Origin: Roseomonas sp.
GTDB lineage: Bacteria > Pseudomonadota > Alphaproteobacteria > Acetobacterales > Acetobacteraceae
Direction: 5' to 3'
NCBI GenBank assembly: GCA_020249265.1
Contig: JADCGA010000009.1
Coordinates: 1-64,000, forward strand
Length of the DNA stretch: 64,000 nucleotides
Below the pieces are notes generated by a model. That model was not told where the DNA came from. It did no database searches and saw only the letters and a list, made by a program, of their open reading frames with translations. Within the stretch, counting starts at the first letter, position 1; each line of letters opens with the position of its first letter. Both the position numbers and the translations under genes were made by a program. Shown here piece by piece: positions 18,758-27,405 of the stretch.

Positions 18758-19180
18758 ATGGCCATCGAACACACCTTCAGCATCATTAAGCCGGACGCAA
18801 CGCGCCGGAATCTTACCGGCAAGATCAATGCGGTGTTCGAAGACGCGGGGCTGCGCATCGTTGCACAAAAGCGCATCCACATGACCCAGGCGCAGGCTGA
18901 AACCTTCTATGGCGTGCATCGTGAACGGCCCTTTTTCAAGGATCTGGTGTCCTTCATGATCTCCGGCCCCGTGGTGGTGCAGGTGCTGGAAGGCGAGAAC
19001 GCGGTCGCCCGCAACCGCGAATTGATGGGGGCGACCAACCCCGCCAATGCCGCGCCCGGCACCATCCGCAAGCTTTTCGCCGAAAGCATTGAAGCCAATT
19101 CCGTGCATGGTTCGGACAGCGCCGAAAACGCCGCCATCGAAATCGCCTATTTCTTCGCCGGCAGCGAAATCGTCGGCTGA
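18758..19180 (+). CDS. ndk: nucleoside diphosphate kinase
   Basis: A 140-residue kinase that balances NTP and dNTP pools by phosphate transfer through a phospho-His. The N-terminus [17 protein letters not shown] and the segment [20 protein letters not shown] are standard. The active-site His is in [20 protein letters not shown]. The length matches bacterial Ndk. Start at 18758 is set by homology; the frame is open 50 codons upstream with no family similarity. Confidence 0.97.
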   Translation: MAIEHTFSIIKPDATRRNLTGKINAVFEDAGLRIVAQKRIHMTQAQAETFYGVHRERPFFKDLVSFMISGPVVVQVLEGENAVARNRELMGATNPANAAPGTIRKLFAESIEANSVHGSDSAENAAIEIAYFFAGSEIVG

Positions 19181-19237
19181 ACCGGCTTCGCTTCCCACGC
19201 GGCTGGTAACCAGCCCGTAAGCAGTTCCGGTGTTTAA

Positions 19238-19263
19238 TGCGCCCTCAAGCGATTGAGGGCGCA
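19238..19263 (+). promoter_or_regulatory. 11-bp hairpin just ahead of the EAL gene
   Basis: TGCGCCCTCAA and TTGAGGGCGCA are exact inverted arms around a GCGA loop, ending three bases before the ATG at 19267. The 3' arm contains GAGGGCGCA, the only purine-rich stretch that could serve as ribosome-binding site. It could be the ndk terminator (though no T-run follows) or a structure that limits translation of the EAL gene. Confidence 0.5.
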
Positions 19264-19266
19264 GGC

Positions 19267-20088
19267 ATGAGCGACGGGTTTGGCAGTCAGGGCGATCGGG
19301 CGGCGGCGGGGCTGGAGCTGGCCCATTCGCCGGCAGAACTCCGCCAGGGCATCGCCGAGGCTTTGGCCAATAACGGCGCCGGCCTCAGGCTTGATCTGCA
19401 ACCTGTCTGCAGCGCCAATGGCCTGGAAACCGTGGGGTATGAGGCGCTGCTGCGCTGGGTCCACCCTGATCTTGGCCCGATCCTGGCCATGGAAACGGTC
19501 AATGCCGCGACCCAGGCCGGCATGGCGGGCGCGTTGGATGCCTGGGTTTTCCACGAAGCCTGCCGGATCCGGGCACGCTGGCCACGTTCCGCCCCCTATA
19601 TTTCGGTCAATATCACTGCCGAGGCGTTTCTGCGGGGCGATGGAACCGCTTTGATGCGTCGTGCCCTTCATGAAGCAGATACGGACCCGCGCGGCCTGGC
19701 GGTGGAAATGCCGGCCAATGCGGTTTCTCTTTGGCATGATGCAGCGGCGAACTTGGCCGCGGGGCTTCGTGGTCTTGGGGTTGTGGCGGCCTTGGATGAT
19801 TTCGGCGTGGCGCGCGGGACCATCCTGGCCTTGCGCGCAATCCCCTTCCCCATGGTGAAGCTGCATCCAAGCCTTTGCGCCGGGCTGGATGGGGAAAACC
19901 TCTCGGCACGGCGGGCCTTGGCGCTCACCACCGGTCAGGTGGAAACCGCCCATGCGCTGGGGACCATTGTGGTCGCGAAAAGCGTGGAAACGCTGGCGCA
20001 GCTTCGTGCCCTTGAAAAAGCCGGCTGCGACGCGATGCAAGGCTGGCTGCTGGGCCGGCCCGGCAAGGTGCCGAACCTGACCGAGTAG
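19267..20088 (+). CDS. degenerate EAL-domain protein
   Basis: A 273-residue stand-alone EAL-type domain with no sensor, GGDEF or membrane part. The signature EAL is present (VGYEALLRW, residues 59-61), as are Asn115 and the DDFG core (LDDFG, 177-180). Other catalytic positions have changed: the usual AEGVET reads AKSVET (Lys238 for Glu), the usual K-x-D reads KLHPS (no Asp after Lys198) and DDFGTG reads DDFGVA. A cyclic-di-GMP receptor or protein-interaction role therefore seems more likely than phosphodiesterase activity. An ATG at 19237 is an alternative start. Confidence 0.8.
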   Translation: MSDGFGSQGDRAAAGLELAHSPAELRQGIAEALANNGAGLRLDLQPVCSANGLETVGYEALLRWVHPDLGPILAMETVNAATQAGMAGALDAWVFHEACRIRARWPRSAPYISVNITAEAFLRGDGTALMRRALHEADTDPRGLAVEMPANAVSLWHDAAANLAAGLRGLGVVAALDDFGVARGTILALRAIPFPMVKLHPSLCAGLDGENLSARRALALTTGQVETAHALGTIVVAKSVETLAQLRALEKAGCDAMQGWLLGRPGKVPNLTE

Positions 20089-20092
20089 CCTT

Positions 20093-20117
20093 TGAAGGGC
20101 TGCGTTTCAGCCCTTCA
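20093..20117. terminator. bidirectional terminator between EAL and oligopeptide permease genes
   Basis: TGAAGGGCTG and CAGCCCTTCA form a perfect 10-bp stem with loop CGTTT, spanning the 3' ends of two convergent genes. The minus-strand permease stop codon lies inside it. Confidence 0.7.
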
Positions 20118-21021
20118 CATCCATCGCCTGCCGCAGCCCATCACTCACCAGATTGAAGCAGATGGAAGTCACGAAAATGCAAATCCCCGGCAGGATCGCA
20201 ATCCAGGGCTGCACGTAAATCGCGGTCCGCAGCGTATTCAGCATCAGCCCCCATTCGGGTTCCGGTGGCTTGGTGCCAAGCCCCAGGAAGGAAAGGCCCG
20301 AGGCCAAGATCATCGAAACGCTGATCAGCGATGTGGCGTAGACAAAAATCGGCCCCAGCACATTGCCCAGCACATGCACGCGCACAATGGTAAAGGCATT
20401 GGCGCCCGATGCGCGCGCCGCATCCACGAAATCCAGATTGCGCACGCCTGTCGTCACCGTTTCCGCCACGCGAATAATGGGCGGGATGAAGACCAGCGTC
20501 AGCGCCAGAATTGCATTGATAATCCCCGCGCCAAGCGCACCTGAAATCGCTACCGCCAGCAGCACGGATGGGAAGGCGTAGAACACATCAGTGATGCGCA
20601 TGATGGCCATATTGGTCTTGCCGCCGGCATAGCCCGCCAGCACACCCAGTACCGTCCCAATCACGAAGGCCAGTGCGACAGGCGTAATCCCCATGAACCA
20701 GGAAAGCCGCCCGCCATACAGCAGGCGCGTCAGCATATCGCGCCCAAGCTCATCCGTACCCAGAATGTAATTCGGCGTGCCGATGGGCCGCAGGCGCCGG
20801 ATCATGCTGCCCTGATAGGGATCATGCGGCGCGATCCAGGAAGCGAAAACGATGGCCAGCAGCATCAGCAACAAGACCGATGCACAGAAGATCGTCACCG
20901 GGTCGCGCCGCACGCGCTTCCAGACACCAGCCCAATAACCGGTGGAGCGTTGCGGCGCCTGCCGCGCCTGGACCGCGAGTTCAGCTTCCGCCGCCGATGG
21001 GGTGGTTGCGCTATTGGACAT
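20107..21021 (-). CDS. DppC/OppC-type ABC permease
   Basis: A 304-residue inner-membrane permease of the peptide/opine/nickel uptake class. The N-terminal OppC leader is followed by RRDPVTIFCASVLLLMLLAI (first membrane helix) and about five more. The EAA-loop equivalent reads NLDFVDAARASGANAFTIVR. It is the last gene of a run substrate-binding protein - DppB - DppC on the minus strand and starts four bases after the DppB stop. Confidence 0.92.
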   Translation of the reverse strand: MSNSATTPSAAEAELAVQARQAPQRSTGYWAGVWKRVRRDPVTIFCASVLLLMLLAIVFASWIAPHDPYQGSMIRRLRPIGTPNYILGTDELGRDMLTRLLYGGRLSWFMGITPVALAFVIGTVLGVLAGYAGGKTNMAIMRITDVFYAFPSVLLAVAISGALGAGIINAILALTLVFIPPIIRVAETVTTGVRNLDFVDAARASGANAFTIVRVHVLGNVLGPIFVYATSLISVSMILASGLSFLGLGTKPPEPEWGLMLNTLRTAIYVQPWIAILPGICIFVTSICFNLVSDGLRQAMDVKG

Positions 21022-21025
21022 TGCC

Positions 21026-21979
21026 TCAGCCCCGCTTGATGCGCGGATCGAGCGCGGTCTGCATCAGATCCACCAGAAGATTGAGAGCGACGAAGAACAT
21101 GGCCAGCACCAGAATAGTGCCTTGCAGCACCGGCAAATCGCGCTGGAAGATGGCGTTGTTCAGCAAAAGCCCGGTGCCTGGCCAGGAGAATACGGTTTCC
21201 ACCAGAATGGACCCGCCCATCAGATAGCCAAGCTGCAAGCCCATCACCGCAAGCGCCGTCGGGGCGGCATTCTTCACCACATGCAGGAAGACGCCGCTGC
21301 GCGTGAGGCCCTTGCCGCGCAGCGCGGTGACAAATTCCTGGTTCATGATTTCAGCGATGATGCCGCGCACCGTGCGGGTCACGATCCCCATGGGAATGAC
21401 GCAGAGTGTCACAGTTGGCAGGATCAGGTGCTTTACATGCTCCCAATCCCAGGCCCAATCGGCAGAACCGCCCGGCCCCGCGCCCATGGCGGGCAGCCAA
21501 TTCAACTGCACCGAGAAGATCACCACCATCACCATGCCAAGCCAGTAATGCGGCACGGAAACGCCACCGACGGCAATCGTCACCGCCACGCGATCCAACC
21601 AGGAACCACGGAAAGTGCCGGCAAGCCCACCCAGCACGCAGCCAAGAATAAAGCCCAGCAGTGAAGCCGACGCCGCAAGCATCAGCGTATTGCCGATGGC
21701 GCTTGAAAGATCAGACCAAACCGGCCGGCCGGAAGCGAGTGACCGGCCCAAATCCCCCTGCACCACCTTCATCAGCCAAAGCCCGAATTGCACGGGCAGT
21801 GGCTTATCTAGCCCGTAATCGCGCCGCACCTGTTCCACCACATCGCCCGGCGCATCGGGCGGCACGATGGCGTTGATGGGATCGCCTGGGGCGATCTGCA
21901 CCAGCATGAAGCAGACAAACCCGACCGCAAGCGCGATGGGGATGGCGTAGACGATTCGGCGGATCAGGTAGAAGAACAT
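21026..21979 (-). CDS. DppB/OppB-type ABC permease
   Basis: A 317-residue inner-membrane permease starting MFFYLIRRIVYAIPIALAVG, the typical DppB start with a membrane helix at the N-terminus. The EAA-like loop reads NQEFVTALRGKGLTRSGVF. The ATG at 21979 is preceded by GGGAGCAAC, a good ribosome-binding site, so an upstream ATG at 21994 is less likely. It forms the channel with the DppC partner. No ATPase genes of the DppD/DppF type are in the window. Confidence 0.92.
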   Translation of the reverse strand: MFFYLIRRIVYAIPIALAVGFVCFMLVQIAPGDPINAIVPPDAPGDVVEQVRRDYGLDKPLPVQFGLWLMKVVQGDLGRSLASGRPVWSDLSSAIGNTLMLAASASLLGFILGCVLGGLAGTFRGSWLDRVAVTIAVGGVSVPHYWLGMVMVVIFSVQLNWLPAMGAGPGGSADWAWDWEHVKHLILPTVTLCVIPMGIVTRTVRGIIAEIMNQEFVTALRGKGLTRSGVFLHVVKNAAPTALAVMGLQLGYLMGGSILVETVFSWPGTGLLLNNAIFQRDLPVLQGTILVLAMFFVALNLLVDLMQTALDPRIKRG

Positions 21980-21994
21980 TGTTGCTCCCGGCAA

Positions 21995-22024
21995 TCGCCG
22001 GGCGGTTTCCGTGCCGCCCGGCGA
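21995..22024 (-). promoter_or_regulatory. intercistronic hairpin after the substrate-binding protein gene
   Basis: TCGCCGGGCGG and CCGCCCGGCGA form a perfect 11-bp stem with an 8-base loop in the 52-bp gap between the binding-protein stop and DppB start. Without a T-run it more likely stabilises the upstream mRNA and lowers permease expression, as is common in binding-protein operons. Confidence 0.6.
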
Positions 22025-22031
22025 TCAAGTG

Positions 22032-23648
22032 TTACTGGATGAAAGGCAGACGCAAATCCACAAACCAGCTTTGCGGCTGCACGTAACCGCGCACACGCGG
22101 GCTCATGGCACGCGGCGACACGTCATGTGCAATCCAGATGAACAGCGCCTCATCCACACCAGCCGCATGCAAGCGGGCAAGTGCGGCATCACGCGCGGCC
22201 GGTTCGAAGGCGTTGCGCGCTTCGGCAATCATCGCGTCAAAGCGCGGATTGTTCCAGAAGCCCCAATTGTTGGAAACCGGCGGCGCCATTTTCGAATCCC
22301 AGAAGCGCACCATGGCAAAGAAGGGATCCATGGCAGCGAAGGACACGTTGGTCATATGCGCACCGCGCGCCGAAGCATCGCGGCAGCCCTGGCGCCAGGA
22401 AGCAAACAGCGCATTCCATTCAAGAACATCGAATTCGACATTCACGCCAACCTGCTTCAGATCCTGTTGCAGGAACTCATTCATCGGCAGCGGTTGCATC
22501 TGGCCAGAACCGGAAGCCGAGATCTGCACCTTCAAATTCAAAGGACGTTGCGGCCCATAGCCCGCTTCCGCGAGCAGGCGGCGCGCTTCGGCCTTATCGG
22601 TCCGGATATTGAAGCTTGGGTTGCCGAACCAGGGATGGCCGCGCGGCACAGTGCCGACGGGAATGGACATCATGCCCCCCAACAGCGTGCGCAGCCCTTC
22701 ACGATCAATCGCAAGGTTCAGCGCGCGGCGGACGCGCACATCAGCCATGGGCGAGCCTTCGGTAAAGCAGGGCTGCCAGGGCCAGACATGCGGTTGGGCA
22801 TTGCTGGTGATCACCATGCCGCGTTGGCGAAGCTGCGGAATGGTATCGGGTGACGGCGCTTCAATCCAATCCACCTGATTGGATAGCAGCGCTGCCGTGC
22901 GCGCATTGGCTTCTGGAATCGGCAGCAGGATCACGCGATCAAGCTTGGCCTTATCCGTCCAATAAGCATCATTGCGCGCATATTCCACACGTTCACGCGC
23001 AACAAAGCGGGTCAGGCGGAAGGGGCCGGTGCCGGAAGGATCACGCGCAAAGGCAAGCCAAGCCGCTTCGGCATTCGCGCTGGTTGCGCGCATCTTGTCC
23101 CATTGGGCCGGGCTCGCCATGAAAAGATTGGTCAGGTTGATCGGCAGCAGGCTATCCGGTTCAGAGGTGAACAGCGCCACCGTGTAATCATCAATCTTTT
23201 CCGCCCGCCGCAGCGTTGGCATGCGGGTCGCCGTGACGCCCACCTGGCGCGGGTCATAATGCGGCGCTTCGCGATCAAGGATCTTGCGCACATTCCACAC
23301 CACGGCATCGGCATTGAATTCCGACCCGTCATGGAATTTCACGCCACGACGCAGGCGAAACACCCAGCGCGTCTTGTCATTAGCATCCACCGCCCATTCG
23401 GTCGCAAGACCGGGGATCACCACGGAAGGCCTATCGGCCGCCGACAGATCCCACATCGTGAGGCTGTCAAACAGCGGAATGCCGGTGAAGCGGTTGCCTT
23501 CAAAGCCCTGGTCGGGCTGGCCATTGGTCAGCGGAATATCCGCCGCCGTCATACCGATGCGCAGCGTGCCCTGAGCCTGCGCGACAGACGCGCCCAGCAC
23601 CGGCAGCGCCACGAGGCAGGCTGTCATCAAGAATTTCTTCATTCGCAT
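22032..23648 (-). CDS. ABC transporter substrate-binding protein, family 5
   Basis: A 538-residue periplasmic solute receptor (SBP_bac_5, DppA/OppA type). A Sec signal (MKKFLMTACLVALPVLGASVAQA) is followed by the mature domain with LATEWAVDANDKTRWVFRLR and GVKFHDGSEFNADAVVWNVR, the conserved start of the family, and VRRALNLAIDREGLRTLLGG. It delivers peptides or other nitrogenous compounds to the two permeases encoded next. Ligand unknown. It starts a three-gene operon with no ATPase. Confidence 0.93.
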   Translation of the reverse strand: MRMKKFLMTACLVALPVLGASVAQAQGTLRIGMTAADIPLTNGQPDQGFEGNRFTGIPLFDSLTMWDLSAADRPSVVIPGLATEWAVDANDKTRWVFRLRRGVKFHDGSEFNADAVVWNVRKILDREAPHYDPRQVGVTATRMPTLRRAEKIDDYTVALFTSEPDSLLPINLTNLFMASPAQWDKMRATSANAEAAWLAFARDPSGTGPFRLTRFVARERVEYARNDAYWTDKAKLDRVILLPIPEANARTAALLSNQVDWIEAPSPDTIPQLRQRGMVITSNAQPHVWPWQPCFTEGSPMADVRVRRALNLAIDREGLRTLLGGMMSIPVGTVPRGHPWFGNPSFNIRTDKAEARRLLAEAGYGPQRPLNLKVQISASGSGQMQPLPMNEFLQQDLKQVGVNVEFDVLEWNALFASWRQGCRDASARGAHMTNVSFAAMDPFFAMVRFWDSKMAPPVSNNWGFWNNPRFDAMIAEARNAFEPAARDAALARLHAAGVDEALFIWIAHDVSPRAMSPRVRGYVQPQSWFVDLRLPFIQ

Positions 23649-23927
23649 TGCGTCACTCTCCCTTCGACGTGTTTGGGCAGTTTCGGGGGAAACTGCCGCC
23701 TAAACTTGGTTGCCGCGCTTGCCCCCTGGGCCGAGGCCCGGACGACAAGCCAATGTTTGAAGGCAGCAAAGCCTGTGCCACCCCCCAGCCTTGGGCCGGC
23801 GGTCCGGGATATTCATTCCTGCCTAAATTATCAGCAGCACTGCCCGACCATGCGGCGCCGCGCGCTCGGGCGCAACAAGAAATTAACTGGGCTTGCCAGC
23901 CAAGCCGAGCCAAGGCCAGAAACACCC

Positions 23928-24683
23928 ATGCGCATCCTGCTTCTGAACGGCAATACCGACCCCACCATTACCGCCCTGATCGCTGCCCGCGCGCAGGAAG
24001 CCCTGCCCCGGCTTGGCCTGCCCGCTTGCGATCTGGTGCCCGCGACCGCCCCCTTCGGCGCACGCTACATCGCGACGCGCGCGGCAGTCGCTATTGCCGG
24101 CCATGCGGTGCTGGCGGGGCTTGCTCAGCATATCGGCCCGCATAATCCGCAAGGCTTTGGCGCCGCCATCATCGCCTGTTTTGGCGAACCCGCCATTGAA
24201 GCCGCGCGCGAATTGCTGCCCATTCCGGTGGTTGGCATGGCGGAGGCTTCAATGACGCTGGCCCTGGAAAAGGCGCCGCGCATTGCGCTGCTGACCGGCG
24301 GCACTGCCTGGGTGCCGATGCTGGAAGAATTCGCCCTGATCCGTGGCCATGGGCGGGACCGCGTGCAGGTCCGCAGCGTGCCCCCCACCGGCGACATGAT
24401 CGCCCGCGAACCCGAAAAGGCGCTTGGGCTGATCGCTGAAGAAGCGCGCCAAGCCGTGGCGGATGGCGCCGGCGTGGTAGTGCTGGGCGGGGCGGGGCTG
24501 GTTGGCCTGGCGCCAAAGCTTGCCGCGATGCTGCCCGTGCCGGTGCTGGATAGCCTTGATTGCGCGTTGGTCATGGCCTGCCGGGCCGGCACAGCGCCAG
24601 GGCGCGTGGCGCAGGCACCGCAAAACGGGCTTGAACCGCAGCTTGCCGCCTTCATGCAAGGCGAAATGCAAAAAACTACGTAA
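23928..24683 (+). CDS. Asp/Glu/hydantoin racemase-family protein
   Basis: A 251-residue protein of the aspartate/glutamate racemase superfamily. The N-terminus MRILLLNGNTDPTITALI and the two cysteine positions GAAIIACFGEPAIEAAREL and (at the second site) GGAGLVGLAPKLA are seen. The first active-site Cys (ACFGE) is present, but the second site, usually Cys in GC-G/A, reads GGAG. Loss of one of the two catalytic Cys argues against true racemase and toward a hydantoin racemase-like or maleate isomerase-like relative. The 280 bp upstream hold no gene that I can support, and a longer open frame from 23103 is rejected. Confidence 0.8.
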   Translation: MRILLLNGNTDPTITALIAARAQEALPRLGLPACDLVPATAPFGARYIATRAAVAIAGHAVLAGLAQHIGPHNPQGFGAAIIACFGEPAIEAARELLPIPVVGMAEASMTLALEKAPRIALLTGGTAWVPMLEEFALIRGHGRDRVQVRSVPPTGDMIAREPEKALGLIAEEARQAVADGAGVVVLGGAGLVGLAPKLAAMLPVPVLDSLDCALVMACRAGTAPGRVAQAPQNGLEPQLAAFMQGEMQKTT

Positions 24684-24695
24684 GGACTACTTACC

Positions 24696-24731
24696 TTTTC
24701 TTGCGCGCTGCGCTAAGCTGGCGCAAGAAAA
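24696..24731. promoter_or_regulatory. perfect 11-bp inverted repeat before ilvE
   Basis: TTTTCTTGCGC and GCGCAAGAAAA are exact inverted arms with a 14-base spacer, between the racemase-family stop and the ilvE start at 24754. On the minus strand it would read like a terminator; on the plus strand it has no T-run, so an operator is also possible. Confidence 0.55.
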
Positions 24732-24753
24732 TGCCAAATGAGGATACGCAGCC

Positions 24754-25827
24754 ATGGCTTCCTTCCCGATCACCCGCACCACCACCCCCAGGGTGAAGCC
24801 CGCCGATGATGAGCTTTCCTTCGGCAAGGTGCTGACCGATCACATGTTCCTGATGGATTATCAGGAAGAAAAGGGCTGGCATTCGCCGCGTATCGTGCCC
24901 TATGGGCCACTCAGCCTCGATCCCGCGACATCCGTGCTGCATTACGGCCAGGCGATTTTTGATGGACTCAAGGCGTTTCGCGGCGATGACGACCAAATCC
25001 GCCTGTTCCGCCCGGATCGCCATGCGGAACGCTTCAATCGCTCCGGCCAGATCATGTGCATGCCGGAATTGCCGGTGGATATCATTCGCCAGAGCTTTGA
25101 TGCGCTGGTTGGGCTTGAACATGAATGGGTGCCGCGCAAACCCGGCACCGCGCTTTATCTGCGCCCCACCATTATCGCGACCGATGTGATGCTGGGCGTG
25201 CATCCGGCGCATAACTACATCTATTTCCTGATCCTGTCGCCCGTTGGTTCCTATTACAAGGAAGGCGTGAAGCCAGTGAAAATCCTGGCATCCGACACGC
25301 ATGTACGCGCGGTCAAGGGCGGCACCGGTGAAGCGAAGACCGCCGGCAATTACGCGGCGAGCCTGGCCGGCCAGCGCGATGCCGCCAATGCCGGCTATTC
25401 GCAGGTGCTGTATCTGGATGGCGTGAACCGCAAATACCTTGATGAAGTCGGCACGATGAATATCATGCTGAGGATCGGTGATGAGGTGATCACGCCGCCG
25501 CTGACGGGCACGATTCTGGATGGCGTGACCCGCGCCAGCACCATGCAATTGATGCGCGATTGGGGGCTGAAGATCACCGAACGCCAGATTGCGATTGAGG
25601 AAGTCATGGCCGCTGGCCGCGATGGCAGCCTCAAGGAAATGTGGGGCACGGGGACGGCGGCGGTGGTCTCACCGGTCGGGACGCTTGGCTATAAGGGCGA
25701 GGATGTGCTGATCAATGGTGGTGAGATCGGCGATGTCACGCGCCGGCTTTATGATGCCATCACCGGCCTGCAATATGGCCGCAGCAATGACCCGCATGGC
25801 TGGACAAGTATCGTTCCCAAAGGGTGA
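24754..25827 (+). CDS. ilvE: branched-chain amino acid aminotransferase
   Basis: A 357-residue fold-type IV PLP enzyme that interconverts Leu, Ile and Val with their 2-oxo acids, using 2-oxoglutarate. Landmarks are LHYGQAIFDGLKAFRGDD, the PLP lysine in GGTGEAKTAGNYAAS, and the phosphate-binding EMWGTGTAAVVSPVG. Length is that of the longer BCAT group (bacterial and eukaryotic BCAT2-like). The start ATG follows a GAGGA box. It is followed immediately by a small Rossmann-fold gene. Confidence 0.95.
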   Translation: MASFPITRTTTPRVKPADDELSFGKVLTDHMFLMDYQEEKGWHSPRIVPYGPLSLDPATSVLHYGQAIFDGLKAFRGDDDQIRLFRPDRHAERFNRSGQIMCMPELPVDIIRQSFDALVGLEHEWVPRKPGTALYLRPTIIATDVMLGVHPAHNYIYFLILSPVGSYYKEGVKPVKILASDTHVRAVKGGTGEAKTAGNYAASLAGQRDAANAGYSQVLYLDGVNRKYLDEVGTMNIMLRIGDEVITPPLTGTILDGVTRASTMQLMRDWGLKITERQIAIEEVMAAGRDGSLKEMWGTGTAAVVSPVGTLGYKGEDVLINGGEIGDVTRRLYDAITGLQYGRSNDPHGWTSIVPKG

Positions 25828-25829
25828 GG

Positions 25830-26468
25830 ATGAAGCTCCTCGTCCTTGGTGGCACGGGCCGCATAGGGCGTGAGATTGTCGCGCAGGGCGCGGCGCGCGG
25901 GCATGGCATCACCGCGCAAAGCCGGAGCGCCGCGCCAGGTAGCCTGCCGGCCTCGGTCGCGGTGGTGCAGGCCAACCCGCATGACCAGGCTATGCTTGCC
26001 GCAGCGTTGATTGGGCAGGATGCGGTGATTTACGCGCTTGGCTTTCGCGGGCGTGGAGAGGTTTCGTTTTTCTCGGACACCACCAGGGCGTTGATTGCGG
26101 CCATGCAAACCGGCGGGCCGCAGCGCCTGATTGCCATCACCGGCGTTGGGGCAGGCGATACCAAGGGGCATGGCGGTTTTTTCTACGACTACCTGATCTA
26201 TCCGCTGTTCACAAAAAACCTTTACGCCGACAAGGACAGGCAGGAGGCGCTGATCCGCGCGAGCCGCCTTGATTGGACCATCCTGCGCCCGGCGCCCTTC
26301 ACATCAAGGCCAGGGAATGAGCCCTTTCACATCCTGACCGCCCCCGCCCCCGGCACGCGTTTATCGAGCGTCACGCCCGCAGAAGTCGCAAGGCTCGCTC
26401 TTGATTGCGCAGAAGGCGGGCTGCATCGGCATGAGGCTGTATTCTTCGGCCATGGCGTTGCGGCTTAG
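25830..26468 (+). CDS. NAD(P)-binding NmrA/SDR-like protein
   Basis: A 212-residue atypical short-chain dehydrogenase. The dinucleotide motif GGTGRIGREIV lies at the N-terminus and DWTILRPAPFTS in the C-terminal half, as in the flavin reductase (BLVRB-like) and NmrA groups. The ATG at 25830 lies three bases after the ilvE stop; a GTG at 25824 overlapping that stop would add two residues. Substrate unknown. Confidence 0.85.
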   Translation: MKLLVLGGTGRIGREIVAQGAARGHGITAQSRSAAPGSLPASVAVVQANPHDQAMLAAALIGQDAVIYALGFRGRGEVSFFSDTTRALIAAMQTGGPQRLIAITGVGAGDTKGHGGFFYDYLIYPLFTKNLYADKDRQEALIRASRLDWTILRPAPFTSRPGNEPFHILTAPAPGTRLSSVTPAEVARLALDCAEGGLHRHEAVFFGHGVAA

Positions 26469-26484
26469 GCCCTGCGGGCAGTGC

Positions 26485-26661
26485 CTAGTCTTCTTTCTTC
26501 GCCCCATCAATCACCGCACGCAGCTTGGCCTTTTCGGACGCAAGCCGCACGCGTTCGGCCTTGGTCTGCCCATATTTGGCACGGTTTTCGGCGGCCTTGG
26601 TTTCGGCGGCGTCGCGCGCTTTGGCCTTACGGGCGCGATTGAGGTTGACGATTTCAGCCAT
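26485..26661 (-). CDS. DUF4169-family small protein
   Basis: A 58-residue basic protein with the conserved start MAEIVNLNRARKAKARDAAE and an almost uninterrupted helix through NRAKYGQTKAERVRLASEKA. It matches the alphaproteobacterial DUF4169 family in length and sequence. No function is known. It is convergent with the Rossmann-fold gene and divergent from the hydrolase gene. Confidence 0.88.
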   Translation of the reverse strand: MAEIVNLNRARKAKARDAAETKAAENRAKYGQTKAERVRLASEKAKLRAVIDGAKKED

Positions 26662-26702
26662 GCACGCAGGATAGTCCCATCTCTTTTCGAAGGAAAACGC
26701 CC

Positions 26703-27368
26703 ATGCCCTTGATCTCCCTTACCGCAGCTGATGGTTTTCGGCTGCAAGCCTATCGCACCGGCCCACAAGATGCAGACCGCGCCTTGGTGGTGACGCAGGA
26801 AATTTTTGGCGTGAACCGCCATATCCGCAAGCTCTGCGATGATTTTGCCGCCGCTGGCTATGCCGTGATCGCGCCGCAGCTTTTTGACCGCGCCGAGCGC
26901 AATGCGGAGCTTGGCTATGACGCCGCCGACCTGGCGCGCGGGCGCGAATTGCGCGGCAAGATTGATGCCGGCAAGACCGTTTTGGATGTGCTGGCCGCCG
27001 CTGCTGCCCTGCCGCGCCAGGCCAAGCGCGGCATTGTTGGCTATTGCTGGGGCGGCACTGTCGCCTGGCATGGCGCAACCCGCACCAGCGCCTTTTCCGC
27101 TTCTGTTGGCTGGTATGGCGGCGGTGTCGCCGCGGCGAAGGATGAGGTGCCGAATTGCCCGACACAGCTCCATTTCGGCGAAACCGACGCCTCAATCCCG
27201 ATGAGCGATGTGGAAGCAATTCGCGCTGCGCGGAAGGAAGTGGAAATCTTCGTCTATATGGGCGCCGGCCACGGTTTTGGCTGTGATGAACGCGGTTCTT
27301 ACGTGGCGAAGGATGCCGCGCTGGCGCAGGAACGCACCCTGGCGTTTTTCGCCAAGCATCTCGGCTGA
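26703..27368 (+). CDS. dienelactone hydrolase-family protein
   Basis: A 221-residue alpha/beta hydrolase. The triad is Cys in GIVGYCWGGTVAW (about residue 117), Asp in HFGETDASIP and His in MGAGHGFGC. A Cys nucleophile and this length fit the dienelactone/carboxymethylenebutenolidase group, which opens lactone rings in aromatic breakdown; many members have other ester substrates. The first 22 residues lead into the strand ALVVTQEIFGVN of the core fold. Confidence 0.9.
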   Translation: MPLISLTAADGFRLQAYRTGPQDADRALVVTQEIFGVNRHIRKLCDDFAAAGYAVIAPQLFDRAERNAELGYDAADLARGRELRGKIDAGKTVLDVLAAAAALPRQAKRGIVGYCWGGTVAWHGATRTSAFSASVGWYGGGVAAAKDEVPNCPTQLHFGETDASIPMSDVEAIRAARKEVEIFVYMGAGHGFGCDERGSYVAKDAALAQERTLAFFAKHLG

Positions 27369-27375
27369 GAATAGC

Positions 27376-27398
27376 GGCGCGGGGGATGCCCCCGCGCC
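27376..27398. terminator. palindromic terminator (REP-like) between hydrolase and phasin genes
   Basis: GGCGCGGGGG and CCCCCGCGCC form a perfect 10-bp stem with loop ATG between two convergent genes. Closely similar sequence recurs at 30353-30376 next to the YbjN stop, including the flanking CAA(A/G)CG. Confidence 0.7.
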
Positions 27399-27405
27399 AA
27401 ACGCA

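Noticed and set aside
23103-23927. Long open frame continuing upstream of the racemase-family gene
   Set aside because: It is antisense to the well supported substrate-binding protein gene and has His/Arg-rich composition without homology; the true start is at 23928.
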